Source: Cyclobacteriaceae bacterium (GTDB lineage: Bacteria; Bacteroidota; Bacteroidia; Cytophagales; Cyclobacteriaceae). From it: a DNA stretch of 64,000 nt. This document shows, piece by piece, positions 18,305 to 28,428 of the stretch. Under the pieces are notes generated by a model that was given only the letters and a program-made list of their open reading frames with translations, had not been told where the DNA came from and ran no database searches. The DNA is taken from the NCBI GenBank assembly GCA_023151255.1, contig JAKLJG010000004.1, positions 186,001 through 250,000 on the forward strand. Direction: 5' to 3'. Every line of letters begins with the position of its first letter. The first letter of the stretch is position 1. A program made the translations under genes and the position numbers.

Positions 18305-21154
18305 TCAGGCTAATTCGGTTTTTAAAAACCGACCCGTGTAACTGGCCGGGTTTTTTGATACCTCTTCGGGTGTTCCTTGAGCCACAATGCGTCCACCCTG
18401 TTCACCGCCCTCGGGGCCAAGGTCTATTATATAATCGGCTGATTTGATTACATCCATATTATGTTCAATAACCAGCACGGTATTTCCTTTATCAACCAGT
18501 TTTTGCAGCACGTTCAATAAATGCGAAATATCCTGAAAATGCAGGCCGGTGGTGGGCTCATCCAGAATGTAAAGCGTTTTGCCGGTGTCGCGCTTGGAGA
18601 GTTCTGTAGCCAATTTAACCCGTTGGGCTTCTCCGCCCGATAAGGTGGTGGCATGCTGGCCAAGCGAAATATACCCCAACCCTACTTCGCCAAGGGTTTG
18701 TATTTTACGCAGAATTTTCGGCTGGTTTTCAAAGAACGGAATGGCTTCTTCCACCGTCATGTCAAGTACATCGCTGATGGACTTGCCTTTGAACCGCACT
18801 TCAAGGGTCTCGCGGTTGTACCGTTTGCCTTTGCAGGTTTCGCAGTGCACATACACATCGGGTAAAAATTCCATTTCAATTAACCGAAGGCCGGCACCTT
18901 CGCATGTTTCACAACGCCCGCCTTTTACATTGAATGAAAAACGGCCGGGTTTGTACCCTCTGATTTTTGCTTCGGGCAACTGCGCAAACAAATCGCGGAT
19001 ATCGGTGAACACCCCCGTATAGGTTGCCGGATTTGAGCGTGGCGTACGGCCTATGGGCGATTGGTCAACCTCTATCACCTTATCAATAAATTCAAGGCCT
19101 TGAATGGTTTTATAAGGAAGAGGCTCAGTGCGGGAATTGAAAAAGTGTTTGTTTAAAATCGGAAACAGGGTTTCGTGAATCAATGTTGATTTACCGCTGC
19201 CCGAAACGCCCGTGATGCAGGTAAATGTTCCAAGCGGGAGATTAAGGGTAACCTTTTTAAGGTTATTGCCAGAGGCCTCGCTCAACACCAGTTTTTTTCC
19301 GTTACCCTTACGCCTTTCATGCCGGCAATCAATGCGAATATCGCCTTTCAAATACTTCGCGGTAGTACTGGCACTCGTTAAAAAAGAAACCGGATCACCT
19401 TCGGCAACCACCTGGCCGCCATGTCGGCCGGCACCCGGGCCAATGTCAATGATGTAATCCGACTCGATCATCATTTCTTTATCATGCTCAACTACCACCA
19501 CGGTGTTGCCCAGGTCACGCAGGTCTTTCAGCGCTTTAATCAGTTTAACGTTATCGCGGGCGTGCAGGCCGATGCTCGGCTCATCCAGGATGTACATCAC
19601 ACCAACCAGCTGAGTACCGATTTGCGTAGCCAGCCTGATGCGTTGCGCCTCTCCGCCACTTAATGTACGCAAGGGCCGGTTCAGGTGCAGGTAGTCTAAA
19701 CCAACATCCAGTAAAAAGCCGATGCGCTTTCGTATCTCCTTTAAAATCTCGGTGGCAATTATTTTTTGTTTGTCGTTGAGCCGGTTTTCCAACGCGGTGA
19801 ACCATCGCTTCAGGCTGCCAATATCCAGTTCGGCAAGTTCGGCAATATTTCTTCCGTCAATTTTAAAATGGAGCGATTCTTTTTTTAGCCGCGCACCGTT
19901 GCATTCGGGGCAGGTTTTAATGATGGTAAAGTCTTCTACCCAGCGTTTTACATTTTCGGTTCCTTCATCGCGTTGTTTTTGAAGAAAATTTACGATGCCT
20001 TCAAAGCGTGTGTTCCACTCCGTTCCGGGATATTTAACTGAGGGCACAGCCACCGGCACATCATCGCCATATAACAATATTTTTAGTACATCCGCTGGTA
20101 TTTCCTTAATGGGTGTGCTGAGCGAACATTTGTACCGTTTTAGTATGGCTTCAATTTTTTTAAAAATCCAGATGTCGCGATACTCGCCCAACGGCAGAAT
20201 ACCGCCCCGGCTTATACTCAGTCGTTTATCGGGTATTACCGACTCTTCGGTTATCTCTTCAATCTGCCCCAGCCCATTGCACACGGGGCATGCGCCATAC
20301 GGTGAGTTGAATGAGAACGTGTTGGGTGCCGGTTCATCGTATGAGAGCCCGGTAGCCGGATCCATCAGAAACCTGGAGAAGTGGTGCACCTTTCCGCTTT
20401 CGTCTAAAACCATAATTACCCCCTTTCCTTCCTTGAGCGCCTTGCTGATGGATTGGCCGATCCGGAATCGCTCCTTCATATCGGCCACAATCCGGTCAAT
20501 TACAATCTCAATGTCGTGTATTTTGTAGCGGTCAACCTGCATTTTGGCAACAAGCTCTTTAACCTCGCCATCCACACGCACTTTGGTGTACCCCTGCTTT
20601 CTGATTTGCACAAACAATTCGCGGTAATGGCCTTTTCTTCCTTTAACTACCGGAGCCAGCAGGGTGAGTTTCTTCCCTTTAAAATTTTGCAACACGGCAT
20701 CCAGAATCTGATCTTCGGATTGGCGCACCATTTTTTCGCCTGTCAGATACGAAAAGGCTTCGGCCGTACGCGCATAGAGCAGGCGCATAAAGTCGTAAAT
20801 CTCGGTAACAGTGCCCACCGTGGAACGCGGATTGCGGGAAGTGGTTTTTTGTTCGATGGAAATAACCGGGCTTAATCCGTTAATCTTGTCCACATCGGGG
20901 CGCTCCAGGTTGCCGATAAAACTGCGGGCATAGGCTGAAAAACTTTCCATGTACCTGCGCTGCCCCTCGGCATAAATCGTGTCGAACGCCAGCGATGACT
21001 TGCCGCTGCCGCTGATGCCCGTTACCACAACCAGTTTGTTTCGCGGAAAGGTTACCGAAATATTTTTAAGGTTGTGCTCCCGGGCTCCGATAACCTCAAC
21101 CTGTTCGATACTGGTTTGTTCAACTTGTTGTTTCTTTGCTGCAGGGATGGCCAT
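18305..21154 (-). CDS. uvrA: Excinuclease ABC subunit A
   Basis: UvrA is the damage-recognition ATPase of nucleotide excision repair. The 949-residue protein has two ABC ATPase modules: Walker [10 protein letters not shown] near residue 46 and GVSGSGKST near 655, and signature motifs [12 protein letters not shown] and [12 protein letters not shown]. Zinc-finger cysteines are visible in [27 protein letters not shown] and CETCKGKRY. Length and all motifs are normal for a canonical UvrA. UvrC is also encoded in the window, but UvrB is not. Confidence 0.98.
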   Translation of the reverse strand: MAIPAAKKQQVEQTSIEQVEVIGAREHNLKNISVTFPRNKLVVVTGISGSGKSSLAFDTIYAEGQRRYMESFSAYARSFIGNLERPDVDKINGLSPVISIEQKTTSRNPRSTVGTVTEIYDFMRLLYARTAEAFSYLTGEKMVRQSEDQILDAVLQNFKGKKLTLLAPVVKGRKGHYRELFVQIRKQGYTKVRVDGEVKELVAKMQVDRYKIHDIEIVIDRIVADMKERFRIGQSISKALKEGKGVIMVLDESGKVHHFSRFLMDPATGLSYDEPAPNTFSFNSPYGACPVCNGLGQIEEITEESVIPDKRLSISRGGILPLGEYRDIWIFKKIEAILKRYKCSLSTPIKEIPADVLKILLYGDDVPVAVPSVKYPGTEWNTRFEGIVNFLQKQRDEGTENVKRWVEDFTIIKTCPECNGARLKKESLHFKIDGRNIAELAELDIGSLKRWFTALENRLNDKQKIIATEILKEIRKRIGFLLDVGLDYLHLNRPLRTLSGGEAQRIRLATQIGTQLVGVMYILDEPSIGLHARDNVKLIKALKDLRDLGNTVVVVEHDKEMMIESDYIIDIGPGAGRHGGQVVAEGDPVSFLTSASTTAKYLKGDIRIDCRHERRKGNGKKLVLSEASGNNLKKVTLNLPLGTFTCITGVSGSGKSTLIHETLFPILNKHFFNSRTEPLPYKTIQGLEFIDKVIEVDQSPIGRTPRSNPATYTGVFTDIRDLFAQLPEAKIRGYKPGRFSFNVKGGRCETCEGAGLRLIEMEFLPDVYVHCETCKGKRYNRETLEVRFKGKSISDVLDMTVEEAIPFFENQPKILRKIQTLGEVGLGYISLGQHATTLSGGEAQRVKLATELSKRDTGKTLYILDEPTTGLHFQDISHLLNVLQKLVDKGNTVLVIEHNMDVIKSADYIIDLGPEGGEQGGRIVAQGTPEEVSKNPASYTGRFLKTELA

Positions 21155-21231
21155 AGCACAAACTACAAAGGTGGTCGGCTAATTGTTCTCAGGCAACAGG
21201 AAAATAATTTCGCGGTTACACTGATATATAA

Positions 21232-22119
21232 TTAGGCAACGTCTTTACCGGTAACGGATTTTAGCATGGCAAACCAATCCTGCCGGTCGAGTTCAACACG
21301 AAGAGCCCCAGCCCCGTCCTTTATTCTATCCGGATTGGTCGTGCCCAGAATGGGGAAAATGTTGGCCGGATGACGCAGCAACCAGGCTAACAGCAATTGG
21401 CTGATGGTGCAGTTGTATTTCGAAGCAAAACCCTCCAACTTCATCTCAATGGTTTCGGCCTGTCCGGATGCGGTGAAGTACTTACCTCCGCCCAAAGGCG
21501 ACCAGGCCATGGGCGAAACCCGGTGTTTCATCAGCGTATCCACCGTCCCATCAAAAAGCTTAACAGAATTGAACAACGAAATCTCAACCTGGTTGGTAAT
21601 CAGCGGAAAGGGAACATAGGCCTGTAGCATTTCGAATTGGGTTGCGCTGAAGTTGGAAACGCCAAACCACAATACTTTGCCATGTTCCTTCAGCAACTGA
21701 AAAGCCCCGGCAATTTCTTCCGGGTGCATCAGCGGATCGGGGCGGTGAAGCAGCAGCACATCCAGCCGATCAGTTGAAAGATTAAGTAATGAATTCTCAA
21801 CCGATCGGATTATGTGCTCCTTCGAAGTATCGTAATGCTTGATGCGATGTTCCGGGTGGGCAGCTGATACTAACCGTATGCCGCACTTGGTGATCAGCTC
21901 AAGCCTGCCTCGCAGAGCCGAATTCCCCTTCAGTACGCTTCCAAACTTCTTTTCGTTTTCGTAATCACCATAGATATCGGCATGGTCAAACGAAGAGATA
22001 CCGGCCTCGAGGGCCGCGTAAATAAGGCGTTCAATTTCCTTTGTTTCCAACTTCCACCGCCAGGCCCCGGCAACAATCCTTGATAAAGCGGGGCCTCCGG
22101 CTGATAACTCTGCTCTCAT
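21232..22119 (-). CDS. Aldo/keto reductase
   Basis: A 295-residue NADPH-dependent oxidoreductase with the TIM-barrel AKR fold. The catalytic tetrad is visible as Asp and Tyr in FDHADIYGDYENE, Lys in ITKCGIRL and His in LLLHRPDPL. The cofactor site is seen in VSNFSATQFEML and the late ILGTTNPDRIK. Closest in pattern to the YdhF-like group of bacterial AKRs. The natural substrate cannot be told. ATG 22119 is chosen over an in-frame TTG at 22128. It is divergent from gdhA. Confidence 0.88.
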   Translation of the reverse strand: MRAELSAGGPALSRIVAGAWRWKLETKEIERLIYAALEAGISSFDHADIYGDYENEKKFGSVLKGNSALRGRLELITKCGIRLVSAAHPEHRIKHYDTSKEHIIRSVENSLLNLSTDRLDVLLLHRPDPLMHPEEIAGAFQLLKEHGKVLWFGVSNFSATQFEMLQAYVPFPLITNQVEISLFNSVKLFDGTVDTLMKHRVSPMAWSPLGGGKYFTASGQAETIEMKLEGFASKYNCTISQLLLAWLLRHPANIFPILGTTNPDRIKDGAGALRVELDRQDWFAMLKSVTGKDVA

Positions 22120-22231
22120 GATAAGCAAATTAATAAAGAATCGGTGCTGATATGCCGGTTGTTAAAAGGGGGTTGGTTAAAACGTTTGCAATCCTGATAC
22201 TTCTGCTAACTTGGCAAAAATTTTCATCGCT

Positions 22232-23584
22232 ATGCAAGCCGAAATACTTGACTTTGTTAAAAAAAGAAATCCGAATGAACCTGAATTTATTCAAGCCGCA
22301 GAAGAAGTAATCCTGTCGGTTTTACCTGTACTGGAAAAACATCCGGAGTTCCGCAAATTGAAAATACTGGAGCGTATGCTGGAGCCCGAGCGGCTTATTT
22401 CCTTCCGCGTAACCTGGCTGGATGACAAAGGTGAGGTACAACTGAACAGGGGGTACCGCGTACAGATGAACAGCGCTATTGGCCCATACAAGGGCGGGCT
22501 TCGCTTTCATCCTTCGGTAAACCCCAGTGTATTGAAGTTTTTGGCTTTCGAACAGATTTTCAAGAATGCGCTCACCGGCATTCCCATGGGTGGCGGCAAG
22601 GGTGGTTCCGATTTCGATCCGAAAGGAAAGAGCGAAAATGAAATCATGAAATTCTGCCAGGCCTTTATGGGCGAACTTACCCGTCACATCGGTCATCGCC
22701 TGGATGTGCCTGCAGGCGATATTGGTGTAGGCGGCCGTGAAGTGGGCTACATGTTTGGCGCATACAAAAAAATTAAAAATGAATTTACCGGTGTGTTCAC
22801 CGGCAAAGGCATCGGCTGGGGCGGCAGTCTTATCCGTACAGAGGCTACCGGTTACGGCCTAATCTACTTTGCCGAAAACATGCTGCACACGAAAAACGAA
22901 TCCATCAAAGGCAAAACCTGTATAGTTTCAGGCTCCGGCAATGTGGCGCAATATGCCATCGAAAAAATAATTCAACTCGGAGGCAAACCGGTTACTGCGT
23001 CCGACTCCGATGGGTTCATCTACGATGCCGAAGGCATAACACTGGCCAAGCTGGAGTTTATAAAAGACCTGAAAAACAACAGGCGTGGCCGCATTAAAGA
23101 ATATGCTGAAAAATTTAAAGGCGTAGTATATACCCCTATTGATGCAAAAGCGGTCAGCAATCCGCTCTGGAACATTAAAGCCGATTGTGCATTTCCGTGT
23201 GCCACCCAAAACGAGGTAAACGGCAACGATGCCAAAAACTTAGTGAAGAACGGTGTTAAACTGGTCGGTGAAGGAGCTAATATGCCTGTAACCATTGAGG
23301 GTATTAACGTATTGATCGACAATGGCATCATGTATTCGCCCGGCAAAGCAAGTAATGCAGGTGGTGTAGCTACCTCCGGACTTGAGATGACCCAGAATTA
23401 CATGGGTAGCAACTGGACGCGCGAAGAAGTAGATGCCAAACTGCAGGGCATTATGAAAAACATTCACGATACCTGCCTGGCAGCGGCCAACGAATATGGA
23501 AAACCGGGTAATTATATGGTGGGCGCTAACATTGCCGGTTTCTTAAAAGTGGCCAATGCCATGAAGGCACAAGGGGTGTTGTAA
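22232..23584 (+). CDS. gdhA: Glutamate dehydrogenase (hexameric, GdhA type)
   Basis: A 450-residue enzyme for the reversible reaction of 2-oxoglutarate and ammonia to glutamate, the main ammonia-assimilation or glutamate-catabolism step. The substrate-binding Lys region is visible as KGGLRFHPSVN and IPMGGGKGGSDFDPKGK, followed by the PAGDIGVGGREVGYMFG segment and the Rossmann motif VSGSGNVAQYA. The length and the IPMGGGKGG context match the NADP-type hexameric enzymes. ATG 22232 is preferred to a TTG at 22211. A near-consensus TAACTTGG stands at 22207-22214 with a TTG 18 bases upstream, a possible promoter. The gene is followed by a strong terminator. Confidence 0.95.
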   Translation: MQAEILDFVKKRNPNEPEFIQAAEEVILSVLPVLEKHPEFRKLKILERMLEPERLISFRVTWLDDKGEVQLNRGYRVQMNSAIGPYKGGLRFHPSVNPSVLKFLAFEQIFKNALTGIPMGGGKGGSDFDPKGKSENEIMKFCQAFMGELTRHIGHRLDVPAGDIGVGGREVGYMFGAYKKIKNEFTGVFTGKGIGWGGSLIRTEATGYGLIYFAENMLHTKNESIKGKTCIVSGSGNVAQYAIEKIIQLGGKPVTASDSDGFIYDAEGITLAKLEFIKDLKNNRRGRIKEYAEKFKGVVYTPIDAKAVSNPLWNIKADCAFPCATQNEVNGNDAKNLVKNGVKLVGEGANMPVTIEGINVLIDNGIMYSPGKASNAGGVATSGLEMTQNYMGSNWTREEVDAKLQGIMKNIHDTCLAAANEYGKPGNYMVGANIAGFLKVANAMKAQGVL

Positions 23585-23609
23585 CCCCAGCCGCGTCCTG
23601 TCCGTATAT

Positions 23610-23634
23610 AAAAGCCCTTATCAGGGCTTTTTTA
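23610..23634 (+). terminator. Intrinsic terminator after gdhA
   Basis: A 9-bp perfect stem (23610-23618 with 23623-23631), AAAAGCCCT and its complement, has a 4-base TATC loop. The T-rich 3' arm runs on to give six T residues. It lies 26 bases after the gdhA stop and just before the next lipoprotein gene. Confidence 0.9.
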
Positions 23635-23652
23635 TTGCGTAAAAAAATATCA

Positions 23653-24261
23653 ATGATTATGAAGAATTTACTGGCGCTTACATTTTTGGGAATACTGTTA
23701 TCAGCCTGTTCTGATGACGAAGCCTTTCAGATTGATAGAACCAACGATGACTACCAGCCAAACACGGTAGGATCTACCTGGACATATTCTTCGACCTTCG
23801 ATTTCAAACAAACCGCCACCAATAGTGGTCGCATAATTGATGGCAAGAAGTATTTCGAATACAAAATAGAAATTGAAGGATTCCCTACATTCAAGACGTA
23901 TGCCCGGAAAGAAGGTAACGCCTACATAAACCGGGAGGTGTATTCCGGTCAATACGATGATGGTGAGTACATCTTCCTGAAGGATGCGCCCGAAGGAACA
24001 TTCTGGACTGAGCTAAGCTACGATGAGGAGGGTGTAGAAACCTCTGATTTGCTCTTTATTGTCGAAACTGATGAAACCATTACCGTTGGCAGCGAAACAT
24101 TTGATGAGGTAATTGTTGTTGAGGTCTCTTCGCTGACTGAAGGGGCCACAGAGCCCTATGTTTTGTATTACCACTATGCACGTGGAGTTGGTCTTATTCG
24201 GATTTCTGACGAATTCGGACTTATCGATACAGATCTTGTCAGTTACTCCATTAAAAATTAA
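23653..24261 (+). CDS. Hypothetical lipoprotein
   Basis: About 202 residues with a lipoprotein signal ending LLSAC (Cys19 from the first Met). After the anchor comes an acidic stretch and then beta-rich sequence with many Tyr, Thr and Glu residues (NTVGSTWTYSSTFDF, then LYYHYARGVGLIRISDEFG near the end). The pattern GSTWTY at the start and GVGLI near the end recalls small beta-sandwich lipoproteins common in Bacteroidota, but I cannot name a family. ATG 23653 and ATG 23659 are both possible starts. It is 3 bases before the YbjQ-type gene and probably in one transcript with it. Confidence 0.75.
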   Translation: MIMKNLLALTFLGILLSACSDDEAFQIDRTNDDYQPNTVGSTWTYSSTFDFKQTATNSGRIIDGKKYFEYKIEIEGFPTFKTYARKEGNAYINREVYSGQYDDGEYIFLKDAPEGTFWTELSYDEEGVETSDLLFIVETDETITVGSETFDEVIVVEVSSLTEGATEPYVLYYHYARGVGLIRISDEFGLIDTDLVSYSIKN

Positions 24262-24264
24262 ATC

Positions 24265-24585
24265 ATGTTAATTACTACCACACATACCATTGAAGGTAAA
24301 AGAATCAATCAGTATTACGGGCTTGTCTCCGGAGAAACCATTATCGGAGCAAACCTGGTTAAAGATTTTTTTGCCGGCATTACAGATATCGTGGGCGGAC
24401 GGTCGGGCGCTTACGAGCGTGTATTGAAAGAAGCTAAAGAGAGCGCGCTGGCCGAAATGGTACAACAGGCGCAGGCCAAAGGCGCCAATGCCATAATCGG
24501 GGTTGACCTGGATTATGAAACCGTTGGCTCCGGCTCCAGTATGCTGATGGTTACCGCCTGCGGCACAGCGGTGCGGTTTGAATAA
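24265..24585 (+). CDS. YbjQ/UPF0145-family protein
   Basis: A 106-residue cytoplasmic protein of the YbjQ (putative heavy-metal-binding) family. Recognisable features are the N-terminal [22 protein letters not shown] segment, [19 protein letters not shown], and the C-terminal [16 protein letters not shown]. Members form ring-like oligomers, and their role is not established. Length is normal. It follows the lipoprotein gene by 3 bases and converges on a lipoprotein gene 4 bases away. Confidence 0.88.
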   Translation: MLITTTHTIEGKRINQYYGLVSGETIIGANLVKDFFAGITDIVGGRSGAYERVLKEAKESALAEMVQQAQAKGANAIIGVDLDYETVGSGSSMLMVTACGTAVRFE

Positions 24586-24589
24586 ACAA

Positions 24590-25513
24590 TTACTTTTTTC
24601 TGCGATAAAAAACCAAGTGCGGTATGTGGCCGTCAACTTCTTCGCTTAGGGTGTAATACCCATCGCCTTTCATGCTGAATGCGATCCCCTCACCGCGTGC
24701 CTCCGGAGCATAGGGAAGCACTTCGGGTGTTCGTTTTAAAGCATCGGCAAGTGTTTCGTTCCGATTCCGCTTCCAGTAATAAACCGAGCTGTAGTCTTTA
24801 ATCAGAATTTCGGAACCATCGGGCGAGATATCCCCGCCCACAATTTGGTTGAAGTAACGCGGATGGTAGCCCTTTTCCTCACCCAACCGGTTAAAGTCAA
24901 GTTCAGGTGCCGCCAGTTCGGCAGTAATTACCGCTGTTGTTGATTGGGGAAACGGCAGGCGATAAAGATTTACCCGTTTTTCGCGCTTCGAAACGATAAA
25001 CAAATCGCGTGTAAGCGGATCCACCAGCACCGTTTCGGCATCACGGTTGCCATCGGGGTAACCAAATTTAATTGAATCGACCTGTGCAATAGTTGTATCG
25101 GACCCCCTGAAAACAGGTTCTTCAATCCGGTAAATGTATTTTAATTCATACCGCGCATCGTTATCACCGATTTCACCAATGTACACATAAGTTTTTGTGG
25201 AGTCAGGACCGGGCCCGACAGCGATATCTTCCCAGTCGCGGTTTTTTATGCCTGCCAGATTCACTACCATCATGGTACGCCCCAGCGAGTCAATCAAAAA
25301 TATCCGCGCCTTATCGCCACTGTCGTTGTGCGTCCATAACATGCCGGGGTTAACGGTGCTGGCCGCAATACCCGAAGCTTCATTAATGGCCCTATCGGCC
25401 AGTTGACCCAAACTTATGCCTGGCTCAAAAAGTTTTTCATTGACAGGGGTTGCCGGTGGGGTGCTGCAACCGACAAGCAAAATGGCCGGCAGAAGAATAG
25501 CTGATAATCTCAT
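24590..25513 (-). CDS. Predicted beta-propeller lipoprotein
   Basis: A 307-residue lipoprotein with lipobox LLVGC (Cys16). The mature protein consists of repeated beta-strand units with motifs such as INEASGIAAS, LWTHNDSGDKARIFLID, DWEDIAVGPGP and YIGEIGDNDARY. These give an SdiA-regulated/esterase-like beta-propeller pattern known from extracellular six- or seven-bladed proteins. No catalytic residue can be assigned. A role in ligand or surface binding is an inference. It stands alone on the minus strand between two plus-strand gene groups. Confidence 0.65.
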   Translation of the reverse strand: MRLSAILLPAILLVGCSTPPATPVNEKLFEPGISLGQLADRAINEASGIAASTVNPGMLWTHNDSGDKARIFLIDSLGRTMMVVNLAGIKNRDWEDIAVGPGPDSTKTYVYIGEIGDNDARYELKYIYRIEEPVFRGSDTTIAQVDSIKFGYPDGNRDAETVLVDPLTRDLFIVSKREKRVNLYRLPFPQSTTAVITAELAAPELDFNRLGEEKGYHPRYFNQIVGGDISPDGSEILIKDYSSVYYWKRNRNETLADALKRTPEVLPYAPEARGEGIAFSMKGDGYYTLSEEVDGHIPHLVFYRRKK

Positions 25514-25611
25514 CCATTTAAAAAAAGATGTGCGAATATAAACAGGATGTTCTCCAAGTCAAGCCATAAGCAGTATGACCGGGTTACGATCTATTTTGGT
25601 AGGTTTGCACC

Positions 25612-26646
25612 ATGCTGAATGAAGACCTGCAGCCAGACGACAGCGAAGATGAACTTTTGTTCGAGCACCACCGCATAGTAGCTGATCCAGGACAAAGTTT
25701 GTTGCGCATTGACAAATTTCTGAATGACCGGCTGCCGAACATTACGCGCACTAAAATCCAGAAGGGCATTGACGAAGGCTTTGTTACCGTTAACGGAAAG
25801 CCTGTAAAGTCAAATTACAAAGTACATCCAAGCGATGTGATTGTTATCTCCCTGCCCGAGCCCCCGCGCGATACTGACATCATTCCAGAAAACATTCCGC
25901 TTAACATAGTATTTGAGGACGAACACTTGCTTGTAATTAACAAGCCAGCAGGCATGGTGGTGCACCCGGCCTACCAGAACTGGAACGGAACATTGGTAAA
26001 CGCGTTAGCCTATCATTTCAAAAACCTGCCGCAACTTCCGGGAAATGAAGGAAAGCCCGGCCTGGTTCACCGCATTGATAAAGATACTTCGGGCTTGTTG
26101 GTCATCGCTAAATCTGAACCGGTAATGACCGGCCTGGCCAAACAGTTTTTTGATCACACCATCGAACGAACTTACTGGGCACTGGTATGGGGCGAACCCA
26201 ATCCTGCGGAGGGAACGATTGCCGTAAACGTAGGCCGCAGCCTCAAAGACAGGCGCGTGATTGCCGCCTTCCCCGAGGGTGATATCGGCAAACATGCCGT
26301 TACACATTACAAAACGCTAAAGCAATTGCGCTATGTTTCACTGATTGAATGCCGGCTGGAGACCGGCCGCACCCACCAGATTCGGGCACACATGAAATAC
26401 ATCGGGCATCCACTCTTTAATGACGCCACCTATGGCGGTGATCAGGTACTGAAGGGAACCGTGTTTACCAAATACAAACAATTTGTTCAGAATTGTTTTA
26501 AGCTGATGCCACGCCAGGCCTTACATGCAAAAACGTTGGGCTTCATTCATCCGGTTACCGGACAAAAGATGAAATTCGATTCTGATTTACCCGATGACTT
26601 CAAATCGGTGCTGGAGAAATGGGAAAAGTATGTGCAGCATAACTGA
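25612..26646 (+). CDS. RluD-family 23S rRNA pseudouridine synthase
   Basis: A 344-residue RluA-type pseudouridine synthase that isomerises uridine to pseudouridine, most likely in 23S rRNA. An N-terminal S4 RNA-binding domain (about 25-90, RIDKFLNDRLPNITRTKIQKGI) precedes the catalytic domain. The catalytic Asp is in HRIDKDTSGLLVIAK, and other conserved parts are INKPAGMVVHP and LETGRTHQIRAHM. Length and layout match RluD. A TAGGTTTG sequence ends 4 bases before the ATG, but no -33 element is seen. Confidence 0.92.
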   Translation: MLNEDLQPDDSEDELLFEHHRIVADPGQSLLRIDKFLNDRLPNITRTKIQKGIDEGFVTVNGKPVKSNYKVHPSDVIVISLPEPPRDTDIIPENIPLNIVFEDEHLLVINKPAGMVVHPAYQNWNGTLVNALAYHFKNLPQLPGNEGKPGLVHRIDKDTSGLLVIAKSEPVMTGLAKQFFDHTIERTYWALVWGEPNPAEGTIAVNVGRSLKDRRVIAAFPEGDIGKHAVTHYKTLKQLRYVSLIECRLETGRTHQIRAHMKYIGHPLFNDATYGGDQVLKGTVFTKYKQFVQNCFKLMPRQALHAKTLGFIHPVTGQKMKFDSDLPDDFKSVLEKWEKYVQHN

Positions 26647-26862
26647 GGCTCACAAGCCTAAACCTGTTCAATAAAGAAAGGGGCTCGTCATTCTATCAAA
26701 ACCTGCCAGCCGGGTAGGGCAGGGAACAGCAAAAGAATTCAGTTAGCCTAAAAAAGATTCTTCGCTGCGTTTTAGTATGGCGAATGCTTTTATTAATTAA
26801 GGGGTGAAAATAAAGTACCCGGCACTGTAAGAAATGCCAGCGAAAACAAAATCCGGCTGGCG
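26647..26862. other. Non-coding gap between the pseudouridine synthase and a small ORF
   Basis: 216 bases without a convincing gene. The only structure seen is two short inverted repeats. One is CCTGCC/GGCAGG at 26702-26707 with 26718-26723. The other is an imperfect GCCAGC/GCTGGC pair near 26834-26858, downstream of the small minus-strand gene. Neither is followed by a T run. Confidence 0.4.
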
Positions 26863-27066
26863 TTACGCCCGGGATTTCAGACTCCGATCCGTTTTCAGCG
26901 CCTGCCGAATTTCCTTCATGGCTTCGCGCTTAAACCGCCTGTACTGCATCTCATCGCGTGAAGTTACCAGCATGTTCTTAATGTAGGCCAGCACCTTCTC
27001 GGTTTGCGATTGGTCCAATGCATTGAGCGATTCCAGGATCTGCAGCTTTTGTGTGGCTGTGGTCAT
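26863..27066 (-). CDS. Small helical protein, possibly antitoxin-like
   Basis: A 67-residue protein with a helical N-terminal half (QKLQILESLNALDQSQTEKV) and a basic C-terminal half (RFKREAMKEIRQALKTDR). Such charge layout occurs in small antitoxin-like or DUF2281-like proteins of Bacteroidota, but no toxin-like partner lies beside it. Downstream is the 216-base gap and upstream is a PLP-enzyme gene on the other strand. The frame is open and its composition looks coding. The function is unknown. Confidence 0.45.
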   Translation of the reverse strand: MTTATQKLQILESLNALDQSQTEKVLAYIKNMLVTSRDEMQYRRFKREAMKEIRQALKTDRSLKSRA

Positions 27067-27248
27067 GGTTGTAGTGGTTGATACTGTAAAGATAACGTTT
27101 ATGCCCCAAAAAAGTTTGCTGTAACCTATTGATAATGAAAAAGTAACGGTCGGTTAACCGCCCACCAGGAATATAAAGAGCCCTTTCCGGTACCCTAAAA
27201 CCGGTGGCTTAACCGCACTGTAATATCTACTTCACTTATCTTTAATTC

Positions 27249-28379
27249 ATGAAAAATCCATCCCAGTCCAAGAGTACCCTTAGTGTACATGCCGGTTCAC
27301 CGGGCGATACCCAATTTGGCGGTTTAGTTACTCCGCTGTTTCCGGCTGCGGCCTACGATTACCATGGGGGCGTGCGATACCCCCGTTATTTCAACACACC
27401 CAATCACCGGGCAGCGGCCGAAAAAATAGCCGCCCTCGAAAACACCGAAGATGCGCTGGTGTTCAGTTCGGGTATGGCGGCAATCTTTACAGCCATCATG
27501 GCGCAGGTAAAAGCCGGTGACCACCTGGTTTTCCAAAACGACTTGTATGGCGGTACGCACCACGCGGTGGTGAATGAACTGAACCGCTATGGCATTGCCT
27601 ACACCATGGTGGATGCGAGCGACTTGAAGAATGTTGAGAACGCCATCCGCAAAAATACGCGTGCCATTTATGTGGAAACCCCCTCTAACCCGTTACTTAA
27701 AATTACCGACCTGGCCGGTGTAGTGCGGATAGCAAAGAAGTATAAACTGAATACACTCATTGACAACACCTTTGCCTCACCGGTAAATCAGAATCCGGCC
27801 GACCTGGGCATTGATATTATACTGCACAGCGGCACCAAGTACATTGGCGGCCACAGCGACCTGATGTGCGGTGTAGTGGCCGCATCAAAAAAGTTTATCG
27901 ATCCCATCAGGCAAAGCGCGCTGCACTTTGGCGGTAATGCCGATGCCAACACCTGCTGGCTGGTGGAGCGCAGTTTAAAAACCATTGTGCTGCGCGTACG
28001 CCAGCAAAATGAAAACGCTTTGCAACTTGCCACGTGGCTAAGCGCCAATAAAAAAATTGCCAAGGTTTTTTACCCGGGATTAAAAAACCACCCCGGCTAT
28101 GCCATTGCCAAAAAGCAGATGCCGGGAGGTTTTGGCGGCATGCTCTCGTTCGAACTGAAAGGCGATGCGGATAAGTTCATTGCAAAGCTGGAGCTGATAA
28201 AACCAGCCGTGAGTTTAGGCGGTGTTGAATCCACCATTAACCAGCCGCATAAAACCTCGCACGCCAAACTTACACCGGCCGAGCGAAAAAAGGTGGGCAT
28301 TTCAGATAAGCTGGTGCGGCTCTCGGTGGGGATAGAAGATCTGGAGGATATTGTTAGAGATATTGATTCAGCTATATAA
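27249..28379 (+). CDS. Cys/Met-metabolism PLP-dependent enzyme
   Basis: A 376-residue enzyme of the cystathionine gamma-synthase/methionine gamma-lyase family. The PLP-binding lysine lies in HSGTKYIGGHSD. Other family marks are the N-terminal FNTPNHRAAAEKIAALENTE, the SSGMAAI loop, the ETPSNPLLKITD segment and a late SLGGVESTINQPHKTSH. Sequence alone does not separate the gamma-synthase, gamma-lyase and beta-lyase activities. The segment PRYFNTPNHRA replaces the Tyr-Ser-Arg run seen in typical gamma-lyases, so the substrate is uncertain. It stands alone, with DUF6794 cassette-like sequence directly downstream. Confidence 0.85.
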   Translation: MKNPSQSKSTLSVHAGSPGDTQFGGLVTPLFPAAAYDYHGGVRYPRYFNTPNHRAAAEKIAALENTEDALVFSSGMAAIFTAIMAQVKAGDHLVFQNDLYGGTHHAVVNELNRYGIAYTMVDASDLKNVENAIRKNTRAIYVETPSNPLLKITDLAGVVRIAKKYKLNTLIDNTFASPVNQNPADLGIDIILHSGTKYIGGHSDLMCGVVAASKKFIDPIRQSALHFGGNADANTCWLVERSLKTIVLRVRQQNENALQLATWLSANKKIAKVFYPGLKNHPGYAIAKKQMPGGFGGMLSFELKGDADKFIAKLELIKPAVSLGGVESTINQPHKTSHAKLTPAERKKVGISDKLVRLSVGIEDLEDIVRDIDSAI

Positions 28380-28409
28380 TTGAAATATCAACAATGCATT
28401 TATACAAAC

Positions 28410-28426
28410 GTTGCCGGCCATATTTT
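28410..28426. repeat. Left inverted repeat flanking the DUF6794 gene
   Basis: GTTGCCGGCCATATTTT matches the reverse complement of 29158-29174 at 15 of 17 positions. A looser similarity continues outward: ATGCATTG-type sequence near 28392-28399 pairs with ATGCAATTG near 29184-29192. Together the repeats enclose one gene closely. Confidence 0.6.
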
Positions 28427-28428
28427 CA

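Noticed and set aside
18579-21182. Several open frames of 70-180 codons opposite uvrA
   Set aside because: They are all shadows of the long uvrA reading frame, with Ser/Pro/Arg-rich composition and no family similarity that I can see.
25600-25607. TAGGTTTG just before the pseudouridine synthase ATG
   Set aside because: It ends 4 bases from the start codon and lacks a TTG 19-21 bases upstream, so it is not called a promoter.
26702-26723. CCTGCC/GGCAGG hairpin in the gap near 26.7 kb
   Set aside because: The stem is only 6 bp, the loop is 10 bases and there is no T run, so I do not call it a terminator.
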